Shown: positions 1-13,095, counted from the stretch's first letter. The stretch is 64,000 bases of DNA from Zopfochytrium polystomum (GCA_025765615.1 JAIVFJ010000007.1:558001-622000), one strand, 5' to 3'. A program made the numbers and translations. Notes: generated by a model from the letters alone, not told the origin.

Positions 1-139
1 GCCGGCCTCTGCACCAGCCGACGCCCCTCCCCTCCCTCCTTCTTCTCCTCGTCCGCACATGCCGTGCCCACGCCCGACGGACCCGCACAAGGTCACCACC
101 ACCACGACAACCCCCGACCATCACCATCCCCGTCGCCAT

Positions 140-170
<31 letters not shown>

Positions 171-2242
171 CGTCGACCTGTCGTCCTACGCGAACCCGTA
201 CCGCACCGTCTCATGCGCCGGCGTCACCCGCGCCATGATCGGCACCACCGTCCGCGTCGCCGGCTGGACAGCCTCCCCGCCCCGTAAGATCAACAACGCG
301 CTTCGCCTTCCTACCCATCCGCGACGAAACCGGCCAGGTCCAGCTCGTCGTACTGACGCCACCGCAGCTCAAGGCCGGCGACGACGGCGACCGACGGCGC
401 CGGCTGCCGCCGCCCGGCTGCTGCGCCAAACGGTGTTGACTGTGTCGCCAGAGTCGACCGTCTCGGCGATCGGCGTCGTCCGCGAGCGCCCCGGACTTTG
501 CAAAGCGGCGCGCCGCAGCCAGCGACGCGGGCGCCGCCTCTGCAGACGACGGCGACGCTGGCGCCCTCGAGATCGTCCTCACCGGCCTCGACGTCCTCAA
601 CCCCGCCGACCCGCTCCCCTTCTACGTGCACCCCGCCGCCGCCGCCGCCTCTGGCGGCAAGCCCGCGCAGCAGCCGACCGACGAGCTCCGCCTCAAGCAC
701 CGCCACCTCGACCTCCGCCGCCCTCGTCTCCAGCACAACCTCCGCGCCCGCGCCCGCGCCGCGCACGCCGTGCGCCGGCTCCTCGTTGAGCGCCTCGCCT
801 TCACCGAAGTCGAGACCCCGTACCTCTTCAAATCCACCCCGGAAGGCGCGCGCGAGTTCCTGGTCCCCACCCGCTCCCGCGGACTCTTTTACGCGCTCGC
901 GCAGTCGCCGCAGCAGTTCAAGCAGGTGCTCGTCTGCGCCGGCGTCGAGCGGTACTTTCAGTTTGCGCGGTGCTTAGAGATGAGAGCCTCGGCGCCGAGA
1001 GGCAGCCTGAGTTTACGCAGATCGATTTGGAGATGGCGTTTGCGGGCCGCGAGGACGTCATGCGGGTGGTGGAGGATGTTGTGAGGGCGGCGTGGAAAGA
1101 GGTAAGGGGAGTCGAGGTGGGTGAGGTGCCGGTCATGACGTATGGCGAGGCGATGGCGAGGTTTGGGTCGGATAAGCCGGATACGAGGTTTGGGGTCGAG
1201 GTGCGCGACGTGACGGGGATTGTTGACGGCGGCGTCCGCGGCGGCTGGTGGCGGTGAGACCGTCGTTGAGGCCGTCGTCGTGCCCGGTGGCGCCGCCGCG
1301 CTTGCTAAGCGCGACCGCGACGCCGTGTTGAAGACCCTTCTCGCCGAGTCGTTCCCGCACTACGGCGGCGCGCTCTCTCCGCGCGACTTTGCCTTTATCT
1401 CGCGCGGGGCCTCAGCCGCCACGGCACTCCGCCGCAGCCGAATCCTGGCCCCCGACGGTGGGAACCAGGACGACGAGGCCGCCGAAGCAGCAGCAACGCG
1501 GCTACTGGACCACCTCGCCGCCGTCGGAGACGACCTGGTCCTCCTCAACCGCCGCACCACCGGCTTCCGCGGCGGCCACACCCCGCTCGGCCGCGCACGC
1601 ACCCTCCTCGCCGCCGCCATGCGCGACCGCGGCGCGTGGGCCCCTGCGGACCCGAACCGCTTCGACTTTCTCTGGGTCGTCGACTTCCCGCTCTTCACGC
1701 CGGCCGTCGCGGACCCCGACGACGACGCCCCACCGCCGACGCAACCGCCGTCACCGGACTCGACCCTCGCCGCCGCCGCAACGGCTCCAACGGCCGGCCC
1801 GCCCCTCGCCGCAACCCACCACCCCTTCACCGCCCCGCACCCCTCCGACCTCCCGCTCCTCCTCTCCCCCTCCGCCACCCCTTACACCGCGCTCACCGCC
1901 CGCGGCCTGCACTACGACCTCGTCCTCAACGGCACCGAGCTCGCCGGCGGCTCCGTCCGCGCGCACAACCCTTCCCTCCAACGCGCCCTCCTCCACGCCC
2001 ACCTGCGGCTCCCGCACCCGCGCATCGACGCAGACTTTGGCCACCTCCTCGCCGCGCTCGCCGCCGGCGCCCCGCCGCACGCCGGTGCCGCGATCGGGTT
2101 CGAGAGGATGGTCGCGTGGTTGGTGGGCGAGAGGAGCATTAGGGATGTGGTTGCGTTCCCGAAGGTGAGGGGCGGGGATTTGTTTGTGGGGTGCCCCGGG
2201 GAGGTGGAGGTGGCGAGGTTGAGGGAGTATGGGTTGGCGTGA
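1..2242 (+). CDS. Aspartyl-tRNA synthetase, bacterial/mitochondrial type (5' partial, frame-broken)
   Basis: Charges tRNA-Asp with aspartate; homology to the bacterial/mitochondrial branch points to the mitochondrial enzyme. The reading frame is open from base 1, so the start and targeting peptide lie outside the window. The N-terminal anticodon-binding region reads [20 protein letters not shown]. It is followed by the dimer/motif 1 region ([14 protein letters not shown], then [13 protein letters not shown]), class II motif 2 ([20 protein letters not shown]) and motif 3 near 2080-2160 ([13 protein letters not shown], then [10 protein letters not shown]). The stop is at 2240-2242. These pieces lie in different frames: changes occur near 290, 420, 500-550, 975 and 1225-1260. 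At 975 the residue before RDES is restored by one extra T in a TT run, which looks like a homopolymer deletion. Either this is a decayed copy or, more likely, uncorrected indels; the conserved motifs are otherwise intact. Confidence 0.88.
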
Positions 2243-2923
2243 AGGTGGGTGCCCGCGGGTAGAGTGAAGGGGAAGCGGGGGCATATTTGAAATTGATCCC
2301 CAAGGCTTTTTTTTTTTCTTTTTTTCTTTTTTTTTTTTTTCAGTCGCTTGCTTTTGGAACTTTGGAGGTGGGCTTTTGAATAGCGTTGTCAACGCGGCTT
2401 AAAAAACAAAATTGGAGAAGCGGTAATGGCAATGCACAGTGGAAATTGATAGCGAGATTGCGGGCGCCGGCGACACAAAGCGCAAGATGGATGTTGAAAT
2501 TGGCGATATTGCGAGATTCGCGTCTATATCTGCAGACCAAGCGAGGCCAAAAGGAAAGGAAACTTCAATCTTCTTGCGGAAACTTGTAATGAGGTTGACA
2601 CCTTTCCAGCGATCAAGAGAATGGACAGCAGGGCAAGCACCTCCCTCCTGGTCTGCGCGCGCTCCGAACAAGGCATATGGTTACTCAGTCAGTTCCATGC
2701 AGTTGGCACGTCTATAGCACCAGATCAAATGTGATCTTCCCATTCTTTTATGGTTAGCTTTGAGCAAAAGGTTCTCAAACTGAGTTTATTTTTCAATGGT
2801 TTGGCAATTGGCAAGAAATATGTGCGGCAATAGAAGTCGACGATCACGATTTCGAAAATGAAGGGATCCACATGCGCCAGTTTGCAAAAGAAGAAAACTA
2901 CATCGATGAGAGAATGTGGAACG
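2243..2923. other. Intergenic region with T-rich tract
   Basis: This is the gap between two convergent genes. A nearly pure T tract (with single C interruptions) runs from about 2307 to 2340, shortly after the AspRS stop, and may include 3'-end signals. I see no supported gene; the short ORFs here lack recognisable motifs. Confidence 0.6.
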
Positions 2924-5900
2924 TCATTTTTCAAGCTCGCGGTTGATATCCTCTCGAAGCTTGGACGGATTCCAGCGGTAAGAGGCAGGAATATCCGCCT
3001 CGGGGCATTTCTTGGTTCCTGGATAAAGTTCCTGCAGCAAGTCTTGCTTCGTTGCAAATAAATACTCGCGAACTTTCAGTGGGGCGGGTCGGTCATCGTC
3101 CCTCCATGGCAGTTCCGCCCAATTGGAATACTTTTCGTGAAACTGCCGGTACGGGATCTTGCAACCTGGCTCATCTCGAAACATCATGATCCAGTCCCTT
3201 ACGGCGAGCTCCACGCACGACCATTGAATCAGAGCCTTTGTGTCAACATGATAGCCGCCCGCGAGTCCGGATGGTTGGTGGGAATGAGTGATGTTTGCCG
3301 GCGTGATCTTTTCCCTCAGGGTGGCCGCATCGAATCGCGCAGCGGGGGCACTTCTCAGTGCAGCGTGGTCGGAACGAGTCGTTCGAGGGAAGCTCTCGCA
3401 ACCGATCAAAAGCTGCATCAACCAAAATCTCGCGATCGCGGTCCGGTTTTATTGGCATCGACTCCAAAGTTGCAGACGGTATAGACTCGCAGACGTCGAC
3501 AGCCATCCTTTCTAGGTCCGAGTCACTGCATTCGTCTGTTTTGAACATTGACTCTGCAGTCCGCTCGTCTGGAAGGTTGCCAACAATCGGATCGAAGCCG
3601 GTAAGACGAGCTCGAAGAGTCCTGAAAAACTGGCCAGAGCGGCCAGTCCTCGGGGACCCTGAGCCAAGCACTAGTCTCCCCGCGCTCTCCGCAGCCTCCC
3701 GAATGCTGGTTGTGAGGACATGGTGCAGTTTTGTCCACGAGCTCTGATCGGTAAAGACAATGTTGACAACTTTCCTGATTTCATTCTTCATAACTTGGTC
3801 GTAATGACCTTGCGAATGCTTCAATGCCGTTGCCAAAGCCCGGTCGTCGTCGAATTTTTCAAGTAGATTCAGATCGGCAAGGTGCTGCAGGACGCGAGAG
3901 GATTTAACAAAGCCGTCGGACTGACTTTCCTTATTCCTTATCGTCGACACAACTTGATTTACAAGGTGGGCTAAGTGCATTTCTTTAGCCTTCCTTTTAG
4001 AAGATTCCGATCAAGTGCTCCTTGAGTCTTTCAAGTTCCATTTGACCGAAAATGACTCCACGAAAGTACTCAAATAGTTCAGTTCTGCATTCTTCAGAGT
4101 CGAGTAGCTCGGTAACAGCGTGCTTTTTGTCCCAATCATGCTGCCGTTCCTTCAATGTCTGCGCAGTCAATTGCCAAACGATTGTGTGCAACTGCCTTTT
4201 GACATTGTTAGGCTCGTATCTCAAAAGCTCTTCCGTCCTCTGAATAACCCTCTCCACAATCGAATCCGAGTACACTTTGGAGTCTCGCAGCAGTGCCCGA
4301 ATGTCTGATTTAACGGCCACGGTCAGTTTTACGAGTTTGTCGGCTCCACTGGAGATGGACAATTTGCAGCAGCAGTTCGACCAGAATATCCACAACTGCT
4401 CAATGGTGTCCCATCCGGCGCTACTTCCTCTTTGCGGAAGCTGCAAAAGACGCTTTTTGTACACTCTTGCAATCTTTGCTTCCACGTGCTCAAAGAGTGG
4501 AGGAGACTCTGAGCGGGCTTTCTCCTTGACGAATCGAAACAACTTATCGAACTCCTCTTTCATCCTTTCAGGCTGCCAACGTCTTCGATCCTGCAAAGGA
4601 AACTTTTCGGATAATTTGTGAGATTCTTGATAGAAGAACGCTTTGTAGCTTTTAACTTTGTCTCGGAAATACTTTTGCGCAAGGACAAGGTTCCGAATCC
4701 TCTCGGCTGACGACGTTTTTTGCTGCTCGAGGTATGATTTCCATTTGGCGATTTCTGGATCTCGAAACGAATCGTACACCGATTCTTTTATGAACTCGTA
4801 AAATGACCTATCGCTTTGGATCACTTTGCTCCGTGCCTTCCCATCGACCACTGCCACAAGATCACGAATTAGTCCCTCCTTCCTGAGATGCTCCCGGTCG
4901 TTGAGTCTGTAACCTGTTTCACCTCTTATGTCTTCCTCGACTTTTTCCATTAATCCTTTCGTTTGGTCATCGCCGTCAACTAGACGATCAAAGTCACGTT
5001 GAACCGCTTCAAATGCGCTGACGTATTCATGGGACACGATTTGTCGCAATTTGCTGATCTTCTCGTCCAACACTTCGTGCGCAAGGCGCTCGGTCGCCGA
5101 GCGATACGTCAGGAGCTCCTCCAGAGCCAATACTTCCACCTGAGTCTTCAAGAAGTGCTCCGCGAAATCGGTCAATGAGCGCGCGCGAAAGTTCGGATTC
5201 AACGTGCAGCAGCGCTCGTGAATTCGCTCCCGCATCGCCGAATCATCCAGCCCATACCGTGGGTCAGGCACGTCGCGCGGAGGGTGATCGGACATGCTTA
5301 TGTTTCCAAGGATGAAAATGTCCTTTTCCGGTTCAAAGTCTCTCAAAAACCTTGTGCGGTTCACAGCGGTCGCTACGGCTGCGTGGCGCAGCTCATTGCT
5401 GATCAGGTCGAACAGCACATTGCGGACGCCATTAACCGCAGACTGCCCTTGCGCCACCGAAACGCTCCTCATCGCAAAGAAAAGGCGGTTGCCTATTTCC
5501 CCTAGTGCGCCGGTTGACCTATCTGAGACGTACTTGACAATGGATAGTATTTCTTGGGCATCGTTGCTCTGGTTTCCGTTCACCAACACCAATGTAGCAT
5601 CGGCAAGCCATACAGCAAGCAGTGCAAGCCGATTGTCATGAACCAACGCGTTGTCGTTGTGTCGAAGATCAGGGGCGCGCACTCCCTCCGTGTCCAAAAC
5701 GAGGACGTAGTCGAACGCGCTGCCTTGACGTTTCGAGCGCACCAGCTGCATGTTGAGGCCTTTGGTGCAACGCTCAATGCTGATTCGGAAGTTGCACCCG
5801 AAAAGCCTGTTCAGCAGGCTGGACTTTCCGGCCTTTTGCACGCCAAGGATGGAAAGGACAAACACACGAACAGGTCGATCACCAAGGTCCGGTCGGTGAA

Positions 5901-8900
5901 CTTTGATCGCAACGTTGAGCGCGGACATCACTGCTGTGAGCCAGCTCTCCGTGGCCCAGGAACAGTCGCCATCAACGAGCTCAAGAGGAAATCCATCCAG
6001 TAAATACAGCGCCGCCAACATTGGCAATCTTTCGGAGCGGTTCGTCAAGCTTGAGCCGCTTTGCTCATCCAGCCCACGGCGTTGATCGGCATCGAAAGTT
6101 TGAGCAATCTCCCTCATGAGATGCTCCGTCGTTATCACGGAATCAGCGACGGCACGCTCTGCCATCGCCAGCTGCAGGGCTAACTGTGCTTGCTCTGCAG
6201 AAGAAATTTCCTTTATAGTCCTTGCCTCGTAATCTCTTCGTGCTCTGTCTCGCGCCTCAAAGAGAGGCGCCAGCTTCAATTTGCTGTATTTTTCAAGCAT
6301 ACAATCGAGCAACGTGATGCCGCAGAAACGGTCCGCCGGGCGGGACTGTTGAAGAATATCCTGAAAAGCCCCAGGGGTTTGAATCGTGGCAGGTCAAGCC
6401 GCATCCCATTCAGCGTGCGGATTAAGCTTGATTTCAGCCGAGTCATCTCCATCTTTTGCAGCGTTTGGTCGGCCTCTGAAAGCCTTGGGTCCTTAGCTTT
6501 GCGCAGAGCTGCAACGTACAAATGATTCAAGTGCTGCAACGGAAGCAAAGTCTTCCTCGACGCTGCGAAACTGGTGTCATTGACAACTGCTGCAATGTGG
6601 GTTTCGTCTGTGATGAGAGTGGGCAACAATTGGTTGCTGCCCACAAGCAACCGGAGCGTGCACTTATTTTCGTTTAAATTCGACGAGCATCGATGCTGCG
6701 TGGCACTTCTCAGGCAGTTTTGAATGTGTGACACGAGTTGTTCGTGGGATGCAAGCCCGGTCAGGCAAATGGTGCTGTCGATTGACGAATTTGAGCGACT
6801 CAAGCTAAGACTGGGCTGCCAATATATCGACCGTAATGGGCGGGTCGTTTGCGTCTCGCTTGCATTTGGAAGACTGTCAACTTCAAGCAGAACGACGTCG
6901 CAGTGCTCGTGAAGAAAGGCGGCATATTTCTGATACTCGGTCGTTCCGATCACATGCACGATAATGAACGGAGACGGGTTGTCCCCCGTTCGGACTGCGG
7001 GAAGCCAGCCAAAGCCGATCTCCGTCAACTCAAAAGCGATTCCGGAAGCGGTCAAGGTCTCGCATCCGAACTTTGAAAGAATTGTGTGCGACTGACGAGA
7101 TTCCGGCTCCGAGTCCCGCAAGCTCACAACAGCAACGCGAAGCAGCTCGACGTCCGAAACGATGTTTGTGCTTTGTCCCGCGCAAAGTCGAGTTTGAGTG
7201 ACGGCGAATGCCGCCGCCGTGAGGTCGACCAGCGGCACAGCGAACCGACGCTCGAGAAGCCTCGAAACCACAAAGCTCTGGAGTACTTCATCCCCGTCTC
7301 GTAAAATTTTTATCACACGGTTAACCGGAAGAACGGGATCCGGCTCATCGAATCTTGGAGAATTTATGGGAAGATCGAGGCCATGCACTAAGGCGTCCAT
7401 CATCTCCCAGTCCTCTTCGGCTTGCTCTGCTTCTGCCGGTATTTGCTCCATTTTGACGAATAGATTCCGGTCAACCTGAACCTTCTCGGGAAGCTTGGAC
7501 ACTCCGTGCATCCGGAACCAATTTTGCATCCATGTTTGTTGCGTATCGGAGATTGAAGGGCCTGCGTGTACATATACGGTGAAGTCAGAAAGGATGGTTT
7601 CTCTTGTCTTCCACGGAACTCACCCTGAGCATTTTCCTCCTCTGTAAGCAAATTGACAAAGCGGGTGCTCAATCGATCAAGCAATGCTTGCAAATGCTCG
7701 TTTGTAAGGTCACAATCGAATCCCCCATGGTACAATCCAAACTCGCGCTGGAGACAATCCCGCAAGAATTCTGCGCCCTCGAATTTCGAGTTCTCATACA
7801 GGTTCGACTTGAGGGTGCGCTCCACCTTCTCCAAGGCGTCGTCACCGGCATTCAGCATGATCTCCCGTACAGCGTTTACCAGAGCGGCCGTGTCAGCAAC
7901 GACCGCAGGCAGCCAAGTCTCAACACACTCTTCATGGGCTCTCTGCTCGTCAATAGAACGGAAGAACTGCTGGACCGAGTTCAAGCTGAAGAGCGCGGAG
8001 GACTTTTCGTGGTGCAATAAATCACGCGCGAACTTGTCCGAAATACAGGTGAGCAACATCAATCGGAGTGACGCGTACGGATGCGGTGGGTTTCCATTTG
8101 GAGAGACGCAGCACTCGGCGCATTTGGCGATGGCCCGTCCGAGTGGCGAGTTGATTGTAAGGAAGCACGGAAGCACGTCGTCATCATGCGTAGTTGACGC
8201 CCAATGGCGAATCGCAAAGAACGAGTTTGCCAACGCTGTCGACGCTTTCTCTTCCCAAGCCGAATCTAGAGCTTCGTCCTTGTCTAGAAGCTCGCACTGT
8301 TTTGCCACAAACGCTTGGAGCGGCGATGAATCTTGACTTCGATTCGTCAGCTGGCGAATGCGAAGTCCCTCGTCGGAGCACCACCCCTCCAGCTTCATGA
8401 GCCCTCGCTCGTGCTCCATTGCTTTGCGGCTGGCTGGGTCTAGCTGCTGATCCTCGACTGCACGCAAATATTCGTTCCGGACCAGCCGGCCGGCATTTCG
8501 AACTGCCGGTTCGGGGTGCCGCATCATTACATTCCACACGGCAACGAAGGAGTCGAAATTGCCACGATCCACAACGCGCCAGTGTCTGCAGCCAGTTTGC
8601 ACGATGTTGGCAAAGAGTCTCGCTGAGAACACTTGCGGGCCAAAGGCAGAAAACGATGTCTGAACCTGACACTTACGCTGTTGCGTATCAACTGCAGTCC
8701 AGACGCAATCGAATTCGTTCACATTGGGATCGCAGCCGGCCTTTTCAAAACACTGGTTCGCGAACTGCGATGCCATTCCCTCTGGCGGATGCCCATTCTC
8801 TTCTGCAATTTTGACGGTGGCGACTCGGAACAGCATCCCGCCAAAGGTGACTTCCGTGGGCACATGCGAATTGAATTCTTGCAAAAACTTCCTCGCGTGT

Positions 8901-10878
8901 ACAGGGTTTTCAACCGTCCGAGCTTGCGTGAAGGCCTCCGCGCTGAGCATCATGGTTTCTTCAGGCATCGAGACTCGGCGCACTTCAACAGTTATGATTT
9001 GCACGACAGTAGATCCTGCAATTGTGGCCAACGCCGGCTTCAATGATTCAGCGAACCGTCGGCCGAACTGCTGCAGTGCGGCTATGTATTTTTGTGCGCT
9101 CGCCTCGTCATGGAACTCGACAGTGTCGCGATGAATAATCAGCTTGGGGTCTTCGACCTTGCATAATTCTGGGTGTGCGAGGGCGAGCTTCGTAGCGCGC
9201 ACTGGTGAAGCCGTTCCAATTGCGACTGCTCGTAGGGCCGAGCCGTCATCAACATTAGCTGCTATCTCATCATCGATGAAGTCGACCGGTGCTTGGTCCG
9301 AGGTAACCACATCGAAGGCCATGGACAGCAGCTGATACACTTTTTCAATCGACTCCAGAGGCGGAAGGCCTGAATTACTGGTGGCAATCATTCCGGCCAA
9401 TGTCGGAAGCTGGGCAAGCGCTGTCTCCGACCTCTGTTCGCTGGCTTTACCTTCTTCAACAGAACTCAAAAGACTTCGTATGGAATCGAGTTCGCGTTGC
9501 AGTTCGGTTTTCGGCTTGGACTGCCAGGCTTGCACCAGCTGGCTGGCCTTGGAAACAGCAGTTCCCATTTTGTCTGCTATTTCATCGTATCTCATCCGCA
9601 CGTCCTCCATTTTCTTCCTGTACTCGTCAGAAAACTTGCGGTAGATTTGCATCAGTTCCTTTCGCTTCAATGCGTTCAGGGCAGGCGAATCCCCAGCGTC
9701 TACGATCACAGAGCGGATGATTTCTTCAGTCAGTTGAGAGAGATTATCAATCTTCCAAGTCTCGATTCGGTCAGCGACTACCAAGTGGATTCGACGAGCC
9801 CGCAGCTCTTCTCGTACTTGCCATCCCTGGCACCAAGTCGTGGTGATGGCATCCAACGCGCTATCCAAGATATCAGCGCCGTTAAAAATTCTAAGTGCCA
9901 CGTCTTCGACGTAAGAGAATGTGTGGCTCTGAAACTCTTTCAAGGTGGGCCAAAATGAGACAAAGTCTGCCAGCTGGGTGGGAATCGTGTCCGGGCACTC
10001 AATCGGAAGACGACTGGATATGTGCCCGAGGGTTTCGAGTCGCCTGACGAGGCGCTGCATTTCGGAATCAGTCAACTGCATGGCCTCCTGCGCGGCCGAT
10101 ATTCCACCTTCGGATGTGATTATTACTGCCAAAGTCACTATGTCGGGGGCTTCGCCGTGCAGCTTAATACCCTCCTTCACGAGCAAACTTTCAAGAGTTA
10201 TTGGCATTTTGGGGTGGTTGACGGTATCTGCGTTGTGTGAAACAAAGAAGTAAAAATAATTGAGAGTTGCAATCGTTAATCGAAGGCAGTGGCAACTCAC
10301 CTCGAGCGCGATCCTCGTTCCCTACGTCGCTTCTACCAATATCGATCGCACTTTGCAAGTCCGCCCAATATTCCTCGGAAACATCTCTTTTCGGGCGCCT
10401 GCGATTCAAGAGTGTATCGGCCTTCGGCGGGTGGCTGGCGTTCGTCGACGAAAGAAGGCCTTGCGGCTGCAGCCAGCCTTTCGCCACCAGCAGTGCGGGC
10501 TTGAGTATCTGTCCACTTCGAGTGACGGCCAGAAAACTTGACGTTGCAGCAACTGCCAACAAAGTGCCAACTGTAGCCATCGTCGTGAGCGAGGATTTGC
10601 AAAAGATTTGTGCGATCAGGACGACAGCAGAAGAGAGCGCGCCCAAGGCAAGAAGAAGAACGACTCCTCGAGCGTCAATATGATTGTGCACCTGGTAGGC
10701 CAGATGAGTGTCCCATCAGCCTAAAACAACTAGCAAACCCCACCTGAATGGCGTCTTCCTGCTCTGTCGATGTCGCGGCGTGACCGTCTTGAGTGCTGGC
10801 CTTTCCGTGAACGACACCGGGGAGAAACGAGGCGACAAAACTCGGCAAGAGCAGCTTGTTGCTGTTTCGGTTTGGCAT
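2924..10878 (-). CDS. Very large VLIG-type GTPase with N-terminal signal/transmembrane region
   Basis: Exons: 10744-10878, 10301-10691, 7624-10227 and 7561-2924. The introns (52, 73 and 62 nt) are GT-AG and join in phase. Exon 1 starts with a hydrophobic signal-like peptide (KLLLPSFVASFLPG). Exon 2 encodes two membrane segments. The middle is helical, with a coiled-coil-like stretch. The G domain lies near residue 1,600 of about 2,590: the P-loop GVQKAGKSS is at about 5820-5845, the VLIG-typical CTKGLNMQL and DTEGVRAPD follow, and there is no NKxD. This position and total size match animal VLIG/GVIN and URGCP-like proteins. A Cys/His cluster near 3290-3360 (CTEKCPRCAIRCGH, then a further H and an HH pair) resembles the C-terminal metal-binding segment of that family. 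Single-base frame changes occur near 3285, 3985 and 6370. Animal VLIGs are interferon-induced; the role here is unknown. The family call is firm for the G domain. Confidence 0.83.
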
Positions 10879-11241
10879 TCTGACTGGGGAGCTGTGGAGT
10901 AACTCATGGCCAAATCACGCTTATTTATATGGCACCTCCAAATTCTGGGCGCGTGTGTGTGTGTGTGGGGGGGGGGGGCCTTCGTCAAAATTTGCATTTT
11001 TCACAGCACTTGCACTTGAACTTGCACTTGCACTCGACGTCGCAGCAAAGCCATTTCTTCGCCTTGTCTTCACAATAAAAAAGAAGCCAAGGAGCGCGCA
11101 CCGTCCCACCAATCCTCAACTCCTTACAAGACCCCCACCCCCCTCCGCTCCTTTGGCTCCCTTTGGACGTTCGTGCACGCAGCTCACCTCACTCAAAAGA
11201 AACCTCAAGAACTTGCGCCCGTTTTATTGTTGTCGCCCACC
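10879..11241. promoter_or_regulatory. Bidirectional promoter interval between the GTPase and the 11-mer membrane protein
   Basis: These 363 bp separate two divergent start codons (10878 minus, 11242 plus). A (GT)n tract running into about 11 G residues lies at about 10952-10978. No core promoter motif can be named with confidence. The short shared interval makes co-regulation plausible, by inference only. Confidence 0.4.
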
Positions 11242-12174
11242 ATGGGGAACTTGCTCAGCGCCAGGGCGATCAACGAGGCGGGTGCGATGAGAGCCGACGC
11301 AAACATCCATTCCGGTGCTGTCAACGCGCGCGCCACCGTCGAAGACGGCGCCTTTCTGGCCAAAGTGGGAGGCGCCCAGAGAAACGGAATCATTGAATCT
11401 GGAGCCTTTCGGACCGCCGCCACCATCGAAAATGGCGCGCTGCGAGCTTCTGGAAAGGCCATCATCGAGAGAGACGCGATGAAAGCGACCGTGGCGATGC
11501 ACGAGCGTGCGGTTCAAGGAACGGCGACGGTTGAGAGGGGCGCGGTTCAAGTCGGGGCCAACATCCACCCCGACGCAGTCCGCATGATCGCGACGATGTC
11601 GGAAAATGGTGTGAACGTGAAGGTGCTGTCGGGTCGATCGCCCTCCCGTAACGCTGATACAATCAACCACCCCACCCCCCCCCAAAAGATCATCAACAAC
11701 ATAGACTCTGGCGGCTTCGTGATCCTCGCGGGCCTCGGTCTTACCCTTTCAACTTTTGTCCTGGTTGTGCTGCTTATTTTTGCACCCTTCCCGAACCCGG
11801 TGCTGACTGTAGGAGGCATCAGTGCACTCACGGCAGGAATCGCGTACGCTGTAGTTGCTCGTGGGGGCATAAAACAGATCACGCGGGACGAAGGGGGAGC
11901 ATCATGTTACCTTGGCGATCAATTATTGTTTGTATTGACAAGGCGCGCTTTCGCTTTTCCATTATTTGAAGAAAGACAGCGAGAGAGAGAGAGAGAGACA
12001 GAGAGAGAGACAGAATTTGCGTGGACCGCACATTCCTCAGCAGCGCCGTCTGATAGAGGCGGTCCCCGAGCTGCGGCGTGTCGCGGCGTTCGATCCCTGG
12101 CGTCATTGCCGTGCCTCGGCGGTTTCGACAAGACGCTACTAGGGCAGGCCACCAGGTCCTTTCCGCGGAGTTAA
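11242..12174 (+). CDS. Predicted N-myristoylated membrane protein with 11-residue repeats
   Basis: I do not recognise the family. The ATG at 11242 has a strong context (cccaccATGG); the frame is open upstream to 11173, but this is the better start. The N-terminus MGNLLS fits an N-myristoylation signal. Residues of about 10-115 form roughly nine imperfect 11-mers of the pattern I-x-x-G-A-x-x-x-A-x-x (for example VERGAVQVGAN, IENGALRASGK), which would form an amphipathic helix. Two hydrophobic segments follow (near 11715-11790 and 11800-11865), giving a helical hairpin. The tail after about 11890 runs through a (GA)n microsatellite that yields RERERE-like residues. That end is doubtful, so a missed intron or an indel may hide the true stop. 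The gene is head-to-head with the giant GTPase, which also carries a two-helix membrane region. Confidence 0.6.
   Translation: MGNLLSARAINEAGAMRADANIHSGAVNARATVEDGAFLAKVGGAQRNGIIESGAFRTAATIENGALRASGKAIIERDAMKATVAMHERAVQGTATVERGAVQVGANIHPDAVRMIATMSENGVNVKVLSGRSPSRNADTINHPTPPQKIINNIDSGGFVILAGLGLTLSTFVLVVLLIFAPFPNPVLTVGGISALTAGIAYAVVARGGIKQITRDEGGASCYLGDQLLFVLTRRAFAFPLFEERQRERERETERETEFAWTAHSSAAPSDRGGPRAAACRGVRSLASLPCLGGFDKTLLGQATRSFPRS
11981..12014. repeat. (GA)n microsatellite
   Basis: GA repeats with CA interruptions, inside the doubtful 3' end of the preceding ORF. Confidence 0.9.
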
Positions 12175-13038
12175 ATAAGAGGGGTGGGGAGGGGGATTGG
12201 GGAGTTGCCATTTAGAACTTCGTGACTCCCTTCATTGTCCCTTCGTTATTCGTTCCCCCCTACTCGTAAAACTTGCGTTCCCCGGCTGGGAGGTAATAAA
12301 AGTCGTGTCGTCACCAACTCAGGAGCACTCATGCGGCGTTCCGGAGCCGCAGTTCTCGCCGTTAGCGTCGCCGTTCCCTTCCCAACCCCCAAGCCCTTCC
12401 CTTCCCTCGAGCGCAATAGGGGAAAAAATACGATGAGGCGTTGGTCTTTGCCTCTGCTGTGCGCACTCGATCGGACCCGTGCAGGGTTGCGCGTGCACGC
12501 CGCCATTGACCAAAAAGACGTTGATTGCAGTGCCTCGGGAGAAGCGCCGCTCTGTTTTGGAGGAAGAGGTCAGAGGTGGCGTATGAGGCAGGCTCCGCCA
12601 CCTCAGTGAGCAGCTCAACCCTCCCGCCACTTCCCTGAGGCTGTCTTTGGGCTCTTGTTTTGGGAGGCGAACCGCCATGAGGGAGCGCTTCCGTTTGAAG
12701 GCTCGGATGACGGAGCGACAATGCTGTGCCAGCGCGCAAAGCAGAAATGAAGGCCCCAGAATATTCCAGCGAAGCACTTGATGGAGAGTCTTTCGCGCGG
12801 GTGGCCATGGACTGAAACTGAAACCCCCAGGAACTCAGCCAACTCTGATCACAAACTGACCTTTTTGCGTGCTAACAAGAGCCACTTTGCAGCTCGCTCC
12901 TTCGACCACACTACACTGATGCTGTCAGAATCGATATTCAGCGATTCACGCCACAAACAATCGTGACCAACCTACGGCCCGCCCGCTTTCGGGCTCGCGC
13001 CGACGCCTCACAGCCTGCCTGACCTGATACGGTGAGAT

Positions 13039-13095
<57 letters not shown>

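Noticed and set aside
3985..6380. Short introns or programmed frameshifting to explain the GTPase frame changes
   Set aside because: No GT-AG pair fits, and each change is repaired by one base. Similar one-base changes occur in unrelated genes.
11900..12174. The RERERE-type C-terminus of the 11-mer membrane protein as a real domain
   Set aside because: It is translated (GA)n microsatellite plus unrelated 3' sequence. The true end is uncertain.
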